From NCBI GenBank assembly GCA_937966095.1, contig CALCKF010000053.1:1-15707 (forward strand): a stretch of 15,707 nt of DNA, read 5' to 3'. The stretch is from an uncultured Eubacterium sp. GTDB lineage: Bacteria; Bacillota; Clostridia; Peptostreptococcales; Anaerovoracaceae. Numbering within the stretch: position 1 is the first letter of the stretch; every line of letters starts with the position of its first letter. Positions 7,699-13,898 of this stretch are shown here, one piece after another. The position numbers were made by a program, and so were the translations under genes. The notes beneath the pieces were generated by a model, which was given only the letters and a program-made list of their open reading frames with translations, was not told the DNA's origin and did no database searches.

Positions 7699-8151
7699 AT
7701 GCTTGATATAGGAACAGCAGCACCTGATTTTGAGCTTCAGGATCAGGATGGAAAGCTGCATAAGCTGAGAGATTACAGAGGTAAAAAAGTTGTTTTGTAT
7801 TTCTACCCTAAAGACAATACATCAGGATGCAGCAAGCAGGCGTGCGGTTTTGCGGAGCTTTATCCGCATTTTCTGGAGAAGGATGCTGTTGTCATAGGCG
7901 TAAGCAAGGACAGCGTGGCTTCTCATAAGCGCTTTGAGGAGAAATACAGCCTTCCTTTTACGCTTCTTTCCGATCCGGAGCTCAAAGCTATCAGGGCATA
8001 TGATGTTTGGCAGGAAAAGAAGACGGCAGGTAAAGTATCTATGGGTGTAGTCAGGACCACCTATCTAATAGATGAAGATGGCGTGATCATCAAAGCCTTC
8101 GGAAAGGTAAAGGCGGCGGAAAATCCTTCCCAGATGCTGGAGGAGCTGTAG
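7699..8151 (+). CDS. bcp: Peroxiredoxin, Bcp/PrxQ type thiol peroxidase
   Basis: The product has 150 residues, typical of Bcp. It reduces hydrogen peroxide and organic peroxides using thioredoxin. The motif PKDNTSGC (37-44) is the peroxiredoxin PxxxTxxC with peroxidatic Cys44; the resolving Cys49 sits five residues on, the PrxQ arrangement. A later Arg in VVRTTYLID matches the active-site Arg. The usual Pro before GC is Ser here. The start is set at 7699 because a near-perfect AGGAGGTGAT (7686-7695) precedes it; an in-frame ATG at 7651 overlaps the previous gene and would include the ribosome site. The stop codon touches the start of yaaA with no gap, so the two are co-translated. The pair fits oxidative-stress defence in an anaerobe. 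Confidence 0.94.
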   Translation: MLDIGTAAPDFELQDQDGKLHKLRDYRGKKVVLYFYPKDNTSGCSKQACGFAELYPHFLEKDAVVIGVSKDSVASHKRFEEKYSLPFTLLSDPELKAIRAYDVWQEKKTAGKVSMGVVRTTYLIDEDGVIIKAFGKVKAAENPSQMLEEL

Positions 8152-8907
8152 ATGAAGATAATTATTTCTCCTGCCAAGACTATGGGTGTTGACAGGGAGG
8201 CTCACGAAGTGACAGACCTCCCGCGGTTTTTAAATGAAACGAGGCTCCTGATGGATGAGATAAGGAGCCTTTCATTTGATGAGGCAAAGCGTCTGTGGGG
8301 ATGTAATGACAGGCTGGCAGAGCTGAATTATGAACGCTTTTCAAGAATGGATCTGGAAAAGGATCTTACTCCGGCGGTATTTTCATATGAAGGTCTTCAG
8401 TATAAGAATATGGGGCCTGGGGTATTGTCAGATAAAGCTCTCGAATATATCGGTGAGCATTTGATGATATTATCGGGGTTTTACGGCATCCTGGGGCCTT
8501 TCGATGGTGTCGTCCCTTACAGACTTGAAATGCAGGCGAAGCTTGCGGCAGCCGGCTGCAGGAATCTGTATGAGTTCTGGGGCAACAAGCTTTATAGAGC
8601 TGTTTCCGATTGTTTCGATGAAAAGACATCCTTCACGGTTTTGAATCTGGCTTCAAAAGAATACTCACAGGTGATAGAAAAATATAAAGAAGAAAGGTGC
8701 CGATTCATAAACGTGGATTTCTGTGAGGCTGCAAATGGTAAATTGAAACAGAAAGCGACTTCAGCCAAAATGGCGCGGGGAGATATGGTAAGATTTTTAG
8801 CTGAAGGAAATATTGAAGAGATAGAAGGCGTCAAAGCTTATAACGGATTCGGGTTCAGTTTTTCCGAGGAAAACTCCGGAAAAGACAGACTTGTTTTTGT
8901 TAAATAG
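8152..8907 (+). CDS. yaaA: Peroxide stress protein YaaA (DUF328/UPF0246)
   Basis: The product has 251 residues, the full family length. Family signatures are the N-terminal MKIIISPAKTM, the GFYGILGPFDGVVPYRLEM segment (about 104-122), FWGNKLY, and NLASKEYS in the second half, with ARGDMVRFL near the end. YaaA proteins protect cells against peroxide by limiting intracellular iron-driven damage and bind DNA with a helix-hairpin-helix-like surface. The ATG follows directly on the TAG of bcp; its ribosome site (GGAGGAG) lies within the end of bcp, which implies translational coupling. This placement beside a peroxiredoxin supports the stress role. Confidence 0.94.
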   Translation: MKIIISPAKTMGVDREAHEVTDLPRFLNETRLLMDEIRSLSFDEAKRLWGCNDRLAELNYERFSRMDLEKDLTPAVFSYEGLQYKNMGPGVLSDKALEYIGEHLMILSGFYGILGPFDGVVPYRLEMQAKLAAAGCRNLYEFWGNKLYRAVSDCFDEKTSFTVLNLASKEYSQVIEKYKEERCRFINVDFCEAANGKLKQKATSAKMARGDMVRFLAEGNIEEIEGVKAYNGFGFSFSEENSGKDRLVFVK

Positions 8908-8928
8908 AGCATTATCGAGGAGGAAACC

Positions 8929-10107
8929 ATGAGTGCACTTAAAGATCTGAAAATACTTGACTTTTCAACGCTGTTGCCCGGGCCGTACGCATCGCTGATA
9001 CTTGCTGATATGGGTGCAGACGTCCTCAAGATATGTTCCGCGGGAAAGCCGGATATAGTCACGGATTATCCGCCGTTTATCGAAGGAACAGATATATCCG
9101 CATGCCAGGCATGGCTGGGAAGGAACAAAAAGAGCATGTTCCTGAATCTGAAGACAGAGGAAGGCGTGGAAATAGTAAAGAATCTGGTCAAGGAATATGA
9201 TATAGTTCTGGAACAGTTCCGTCCGGGAGTTATGGACAGGCTCGGTCTGGGATATGAAGCGCTCAGCGCCGTCAATCCGTCAGTCATATATTGTTCATTG
9301 ACAGGATACGGACAGACAGGGCCTTTGCGGGATGCAGCAGGACATGATATAAACTATATGGCTCGCAGCGGCATTATCTCACATGCCGGAAGAAAAGAAG
9401 AAGGGCCGTCTCTGATGAATTTTCAGATAGCCGATATAGCAGTAGGATCTCTTAATTCAGTGATAGGCATACTGGCAGCTGTCAATCACAGGAGGAATAC
9501 AGGCCAGGGACAGTATATAGATGTAGCTATGATGGACGGATGTGTTCCGTTCAACAGCATAGATGGAGCAGGCTTTCTCGTTTCGGGAAAACAGCCTGAA
9601 AGAGAAGGCCAACGGCTCAACGGAGGATGTGTATATGACTTTTATGAGACAAAGGACGGACAGTATATGAGCGTAGGCTCCCTTGAACCGCAGTTCTGGA
9701 GCAGATTCTGTATGGCGATAGGACGTGAGGACCTGATCGAAGGAACGGTATGGCCTGAGAATATCCAGGAAGTAAAGGCTCAGATAAGGGGGATATTCAG
9801 GACCAGGACAAGAGCGGAATGGGAGGCTGTATTTGATGAGTACGACGCATGTGTCCAGCCTGTCCTGGATCTTAAAGAAGCCCTCCTGGAGGACGAGCAG
9901 ATAAAAGCGAGGGAGATGGTTGTAGAAGTGGAGTTGCCTTTATATGAAGATGTGAAGGTAAAACAGCTTGCGACTTCCATAAAGCTGAGCCGGTGTCCAT
10001 GCAGATATGAAAAAGCCGGATATCCTGCCGGATACCATACGAAGGAGATCATAGATTCTCTGGGACTGGATTATCAGGAGCTTGAGAAAAAAGGTGTGTT
10101 TGAGTAA
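8929..10107 (+). CDS. CaiB/BaiF superfamily protein, alpha-methylacyl-CoA racemase-like
   Basis: The product has 392 residues. The N-terminal LKILDFSTLLPGPYASLILADMGADVLKI is the classic start of the class III CoA-transferase fold. Asp169 (QIADIAVGS) is at the catalytic Asp position of that family. Two further features point to the racemase branch: AGHDINYMARSG places His139 30 residues before Asp169, and SLEPQFW places Glu253 84 residues after it, matching the His126/Asp156/Glu241 layout I recall for mycobacterial alpha-methylacyl-CoA racemase. So it either epimerises a 2-methyl (or similar) acyl-CoA or transfers CoA; the substrate is unknown. It is cytoplasmic. GAGGAGGAAA precedes the ATG, 21 bases after yaaA, so it is probably in the same operon. 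It ends 413 bases before the glycyl radical enzyme, which has its own promoter, so a joint pathway is possible but not shown. Confidence 0.85.
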   Translation: MSALKDLKILDFSTLLPGPYASLILADMGADVLKICSAGKPDIVTDYPPFIEGTDISACQAWLGRNKKSMFLNLKTEEGVEIVKNLVKEYDIVLEQFRPGVMDRLGLGYEALSAVNPSVIYCSLTGYGQTGPLRDAAGHDINYMARSGIISHAGRKEEGPSLMNFQIADIAVGSLNSVIGILAAVNHRRNTGQGQYIDVAMMDGCVPFNSIDGAGFLVSGKQPEREGQRLNGGCVYDFYETKDGQYMSVGSLEPQFWSRFCMAIGREDLIEGTVWPENIQEVKAQIRGIFRTRTRAEWEAVFDEYDACVQPVLDLKEALLEDEQIKAREMVVEVELPLYEDVKVKQLATSIKLSRCPCRYEKAGYPAGYHTKEIIDSLGLDYQELEKKGVFE

Positions 10108-10133
10108 ACATAAAGCTTGTTATCATACATACT

Positions 10134-10150
10134 GGTACAAAACGGTACAA
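10134..10150 (+). repeat. Phased direct repeat upstream of the riboswitch promoter
   Basis: GGTACAA occurs at 10134-10140 and again at 10144-10150, exactly 10 bases (one helical turn) apart. The second copy ends 15 bases before the -35 box. This layout suits a protein binding side by side on one face of DNA, but no regulator is known here. Confidence 0.5.
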
Positions 10151-10165
10151 CTAATCCGTGATTGC

Positions 10166-10194
10166 TTGACATTTTGCTTTTGTAGTGGTATTGT
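10166..10194 (+). promoter_or_regulatory. Sigma-A promoter of the lysine-riboswitch operon
   Basis: A perfect TTGACA (10166-10171), 17-base spacer and TATTGT (10189-10194), with TG at 10186-10187 giving an extended -10. Transcription should start near 10201, some 50 bases before the riboswitch core and 320 before the first start codon. Confidence 0.75.
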
Positions 10195-10250
10195 TAATCG
10201 CGGTGCAGAGTTAAAACAGCTAAGAAAATATATAATGAGAATAACTGAAC

Positions 10251-10410
10251 GATAGAGGTGCGGTCTTCAACAAGTAAACAGGATATCACCTGCAGACAGA
10301 GGACTGAAGAAAAGTGGGACCGCCGAAGTACTGTGCAGATGTCTGATGTACAGATGCTGGGATGTTGCAGAATATGTAGCATACTGTCACTTATTTAGTG
10401 GAGAGCTATC
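10251..10410 (+). ncRNA. Lysine riboswitch (L-box aptamer)
   Basis: The conserved elements of the lysine aptamer occur in order and fold as expected. P1 is GATAG (10251-10255) with CTATC (10406-10410). The invariant AGAGGTGC follows at 10254-10261. P2 is GCGGTC (10260-10265) with GACCGC (10318-10323), containing TTCAACAAGTA and CTGAAG elements of the internal loop and turn. GCCGAAG is at 10322-10328. P4 is GTACTGT (10328-10334) with ACAGATGC (10350-10357). CTGGG follows at 10357-10361. P5 is ATGTTGC (10362-10368) with GTAGCAT (10376-10382). ACTGTCAC (10383-10390) and the closing TGGAGAGCTATC (10399-10410) complete it. The same motifs in the same order are in the Bacillus subtilis lysC leader. 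It should bind free L-lysine and act on the terminator at 10458-10493. Binding itself is inferred. Confidence 0.94.
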
Positions 10411-10457
10411 AGAAACAGATGATAACCAAATAGATAACACTAGGCAAGTCAGGCAAT

Positions 10458-10493
10458 AGGCTGCAAGGCAACGGTATGCTTTGCAGCTTTTTT
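10458..10493 (+). terminator. Riboswitch expression-platform terminator
   Basis: AGGCTGCAAGGCA (10458-10470) pairs with TGCTTTGCAGCTT (10477-10489), 13 bp with two G-U pairs and a 6-base loop, followed by a run of T to 10493. It stands only 27 bases before the first start codon, so full transcription of the operon requires read-through. The 3' strand of P1 (AGCTAT, 10404-10409) can pair with ATAG-G-CT (10456-10462) at the base of this stem, a possible but short antiterminator that would make lysine switch the operon off. Confidence 0.88.
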
Positions 10494-10520
10494 GCGGCTG
10501 TTTGCCGGAAGGGAGGAGAA

Positions 10521-12902
10521 ATGCTTACCGAAAGGATAGGAAGGCTCAAAGAGAAATATTTCAATACCATACCGCAGATCACTGCGGAAAGACTGGTGCT
10601 GGCGACCGAAGGGTATAAAATGTTTGCAGGTGATGCTGTACCCATATTCAGAGCAAAGGTAGTGAATCATATAATGGAGAACATGACGACTCTGATAATG
10701 GATGATGAGCTGATCGTAGGTACTGAAACCAATGCATACAAAGGTGCAAACCTTCATCCTGAATTTCAGTCAAGCTCATGGTATGTAAGCGATATAGATG
10801 ATTTTCCGACAAGAGAAAAGGATCCCTACTACATTTCAAAGGAGGATAGGGAGACCATACTGGAGACATTGAAATACTGGAAAGGCAAGTCAATGGAGGA
10901 TCTGTCTGATATAGCCATGCCTAAAAAGATAAAAGAGCTGGAGAAAGATGATATCATATGTGTGGGACTGGAGAACGGTGTTTCCGGAGAGACTACTTGT
11001 GATCATGAAAAAATACTGTCTATAGGACTTAAAGGATATATAGAAGAATGTCAGAGGAACATCGACAGTATTATACCTCAGACAATGGAGGAGCAGGCCA
11101 AGGTGGATTTCTGGAAAGCATGTATAATACAGAGTGAAGGTCTTATCACATATGCGCACAGAATGGCGGATGAAGCTGAAAGACAAGCCTCTGTATGTTC
11201 TGATGAAAAAAGGAAACGTGAACTTCTTGCAATAGCAGAAAACTGCAGAGTAGTCCCGGAGAACCCGCCTCAGACATTTTATCAGGCGCTTCAGGCAATA
11301 TGGTTCGTACATGTGTATTTTTATATTGAGGTCTGCACTACAGCATGCGGATTCGGCAGATTTGATCAGTATATGTGGCCGTTATATAAAAAGGATGTAA
11401 TAGATGAAAAGAATATCACCCGCCAGGAGGCTCTGGAAATGCTGGAATGTCTTTATCTGAAGACTTGCGAGGTATATGAGGTCAGAGACAACTGGTATGC
11501 GACAGCCTTTGCAGGATATCCTATGTGGCAGACTCTGGTCGTCGGGGGCCAGACAAAGGACGGTGAAGATGCTACTAATGATCTTTCATATCTCTGCCTT
11601 GAAGCAGCTGATGAGCTGCAGGTAAAGCAGCCTGTTATGGCGGTAAGAGTATGGGAGGGTACACCTGAGAGACTTATAAGATTCGGATGTAAGATGATAC
11701 AGGAAGGTCAGGCAAATCCCGGATTCTTCAGTGATGATGCAGCTATAAAGATATGTCTGGACAAAGGACGCGGAAGTACTATAGAAGAGGCAAGAGACTG
11801 GACTATCGTAGGATGCACACAGCCGGCTCCGGGAGGAGGACAGGCTGACGGCTCACCTGATGCCGGATATGTAAATATGGGTAAAATGATAGAGTTCGTT
11901 CTTCATAACGGAGTGGATCCTGCCACAGGAAAGCTTATGGGGCTTGAGACAGGAGATCCCGGAAAGTTCAGGAATATAGAGGAATTCAAGGATGCGCTTA
12001 AGAAACAGATAATACATCATTACAGCCTTATCAGGACAGGGTATAATCTGATGCAGAGCATTCATATGAACAGATATCCTGTGATATTCGCCTCTATGGT
12101 GACAAAAGGGTGTGTAGAAAGCGGAAAATCAGTGCAGCATGGAGGTGCGGAATATTCCACATGCGGCCTTTATATCACAGGAGCGGCTAACCTGGCTGAT
12201 TCCATAGCGGCAGTAGAAAAATGCGTGTTTGAGGATAAAGATATGACGATGGATGAGCTTATCAGGGCTTGTGATAATAATTTCAAAGGACAGGAAAGAC
12301 TCAGGCAGCTGCTTCTCAACAAGCCTGAAAAATACGGCAATGATTCACCTCATGTGGATGCTATATATAAGGAGATGATGCATTATATCGCCGATACTGT
12401 TCAGAAGTGGAAGGATGCACGGGGAGGATACTATGCGTTCGGTATAGATTCGCAGACCATGAATATTCCTCATGGAGAGGTGACGGGGGCTCTTCCTGAC
12501 GGCAGGCTTGCAAAAGAGCCGTTCTGTGATGCTTCATCGCCGATGATGGGAAGAGATATAAATGGTCCGACAGCGACAGTAAGATCGGTAGCAGGGATGA
12601 CACCGGCTGACTTTCATGAGGGAGCCCTCTATAATCTCAGGTTTGATCCTAAAGGAGTGCAGGGCGAAAAAGGCAAGGACATCATAGAAGGCGTGATCAA
12701 AACATATTTCCAGGATGGCGGTCAGCATATACAGATAAATGTCGTTGATAACGAGACTCTCAGAAAGGCACAGGAAAATCCTGAAAATTATAAAGGTCTG
12801 ATGGTAAGGGTAGCCGGATATATGGCTTATTTTACAGAGCTGGACAAGAGTGCGCAGGATGTGATAATCCAGAGGACTTCGCATTTGTCGCAGGAAGGGT
12901 GA
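10521..12902 (+). CDS. Glycyl radical enzyme of unknown substrate (PFL/glycerol dehydratase-like), lysine-riboswitch controlled
   Basis: The product has 793 residues, a normal length for non-PFL glycyl radical enzymes. Near the C-terminus, VRVAGYMAYFTELDKSAQD carries the radical Gly766 (loop RVAGY) and ends in the QDxIIxRT signature. Mid-protein, IVGCTQPAPGGGQ holds the thiyl-radical Cys432. The PFL-type N-terminal domain runs to about residue 630, including PPQTFYQALQAIWFVH and GRFDQYMWPLY. The eliminase and decarboxylase members I know of (choline, glycerol, hydroxyproline, isethionate, hydroxyphenylacetate) have Cys-x-Glu; here the Glu is Gln434. It is not PFL itself, which has a Cys-Cys pair. 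The start at 10521 has GGGAGGAG 5-6 bases upstream; an in-frame ATG at 10476 lies in the terminator loop and is rejected. The activase gene follows after 4 bases. Activity is strictly anaerobic and oxygen-sensitive. The lysine riboswitch and the NhaC partner suggest lysine or a derivative as substrate; this is inference. Confidence 0.93.
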   Translation: MLTERIGRLKEKYFNTIPQITAERLVLATEGYKMFAGDAVPIFRAKVVNHIMENMTTLIMDDELIVGTETNAYKGANLHPEFQSSSWYVSDIDDFPTREKDPYYISKEDRETILETLKYWKGKSMEDLSDIAMPKKIKELEKDDIICVGLENGVSGETTCDHEKILSIGLKGYIEECQRNIDSIIPQTMEEQAKVDFWKACIIQSEGLITYAHRMADEAERQASVCSDEKRKRELLAIAENCRVVPENPPQTFYQALQAIWFVHVYFYIEVCTTACGFGRFDQYMWPLYKKDVIDEKNITRQEALEMLECLYLKTCEVYEVRDNWYATAFAGYPMWQTLVVGGQTKDGEDATNDLSYLCLEAADELQVKQPVMAVRVWEGTPERLIRFGCKMIQEGQANPGFFSDDAAIKICLDKGRGSTIEEARDWTIVGCTQPAPGGGQADGSPDAGYVNMGKMIEFVLHNGVDPATGKLMGLETGDPGKFRNIEEFKDALKKQIIHHYSLIRTGYNLMQSIHMNRYPVIFASMVTKGCVESGKSVQHGGAEYSTCGLYITGAANLADSIAAVEKCVFEDKDMTMDELIRACDNNFKGQERLRQLLLNKPEKYGNDSPHVDAIYKEMMHYIADTVQKWKDARGGYYAFGIDSQTMNIPHGEVTGALPDGRLAKEPFCDASSPMMGRDINGPTATVRSVAGMTPADFHEGALYNLRFDPKGVQGEKGKDIIEGVIKTYFQDGGQHIQINVVDNETLRKAQENPENYKGLMVRVAGYMAYFTELDKSAQDVIIQRTSHLSQEG

Positions 12903-12906
12903 TATA

Positions 12907-13869
12907 ATGCAAGATGTCAATAGAGACGGTTCGGACTGCTGTGGAGGCGAAAAGGTGCTTGTAGGCAGTATCCAGCGTTTTTCGATAGAAGACGGTCCGG
13001 GCATCAGAACCACGGTGTTTCTGAAGGGATGTCCACTGAACTGCCGGTGGTGTCATAATCCGGAGCTTATAGAACCGCGGCAGCAGCTTATCATGTCTCC
13101 TAACAGCTGTATAGGATGCGGCTACTGTATCACTGTGTGTCCTGGAGGGGCAGTAAGCATGGATCCTGATGACGGTATAGTCATCGCAAGAGAAAAATGT
13201 GATGTCTGTCTTGAATGCGCGGACAATTGTTATGCCGGGGCGCTCAGGGCAGTATCAAGACCTATGTCAGTTTCAGAAATAATAGGTGCAGTATGCAGGG
13301 ACAGAGGTTTTTATGAGAATACAGGCGGGGGCATCACATTGAGCGGAGGAGAAGTCCTGATGCATGCAGTATTTGCCGGAAAGCTCATCGATGAAGCCGG
13401 AAGGAATGGTTTGGATGTATGTATAGATACATCAGGATACGGTGATCATGATGCACTTATGGCTATGGCTCTTAAGGAGAATGTTTCATATATTCTGTAT
13501 GACATGAAGTCTGTGGACGATGATATCCACAGAAAGTATACAGGGGTAAGCAACAGGATCATAATAGACAATCTGGAAATGCTGGCATCAGACAGCCGTA
13601 CAGCAGGAAAGCTGATCATGAGGATGCCTCTGATACATGGAGTAAATGACAGCGATGATATTATCAGGGCCACAGGAGAGCTTTACATAAGACTTGGACT
13701 GAAGAGAGTGGATCTTCTGCCTTATCATAAGCTGGGGATCAGCAAAAAAAGAAATCTGGGAGGCGTTCAGGAGGAGTTTACGAGACCATCGGATGAACGC
13801 ATAACGGAAATAGAAAAATATTTCAGAGATGAAAAAGGGCTTCAGGTCGGAGTATTGGGAAAGGTATAG
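12907..13869 (+). CDS. Glycyl radical enzyme activating enzyme (radical SAM)
   Basis: The product has 320 residues. It makes the glycyl radical on the enzyme encoded just upstream, using S-adenosylmethionine and an iron-sulfur cluster. Visible: IQRFSIEDGPGIRTTVFLKGCP, the family entry motif; the radical-SAM CxxxCxxC at Cys42/46/49 (GCPLNCRWCHNPE); a two-cluster ferredoxin insert with Cys68/71/74/78 (CIGCGYCITVCP) and Cys98/101/104/108 (CDVCLECADNC); and SGGEV (146-150), the SAM-binding GGE. The ferredoxin insert is usual in activases of eliminase-type glycyl radical enzymes and absent from the PFL activase. Start choice: ATG 12907 has AAGGGTGAT just before it, overlapping the previous stop; GTG 12955 has GGAGG (12943-12947) seven bases upstream and would remove 16 residues not typical of the family. 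Both are plausible. The 4-base gap to the preceding gene implies coupled expression. Confidence 0.94.
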   Translation: MQDVNRDGSDCCGGEKVLVGSIQRFSIEDGPGIRTTVFLKGCPLNCRWCHNPELIEPRQQLIMSPNSCIGCGYCITVCPGGAVSMDPDDGIVIAREKCDVCLECADNCYAGALRAVSRPMSVSEIIGAVCRDRGFYENTGGGITLSGGEVLMHAVFAGKLIDEAGRNGLDVCIDTSGYGDHDALMAMALKENVSYILYDMKSVDDDIHRKYTGVSNRIIIDNLEMLASDSRTAGKLIMRMPLIHGVNDSDDIIRATGELYIRLGLKRVDLLPYHKLGISKKRNLGGVQEEFTRPSDERITEIEKYFRDEKGLQVGVLGKV

Positions 13870-13898
13870 AAAATCATAACTAGGAAAGAGGAATATCT

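Noticed and set aside
10251..10410. T-box leader as an alternative reading of the GRE leader
   Set aside because: There is no T-box motif; the ordered AGAGGTGC, GCCGAAG, CTGGG, ACTGTCA and GGAGAGCTATC elements are specific to the lysine aptamer.
10476..10520. An in-frame ATG that would extend the glycyl radical enzyme by 15 residues
   Set aside because: It lies in the loop of the riboswitch terminator, has no ribosome binding site, and the true site GGGAGGAG stands directly before ATG 10521.
10521..12902. Pyruvate formate-lyase or choline TMA-lyase as the identity of the glycyl radical enzyme
   Set aside because: PFL needs an adjacent Cys-Cys pair and choline lyase a Cys-x-Glu; the sequence has Cys-Thr-Gln, and no microcompartment genes are seen in this window.
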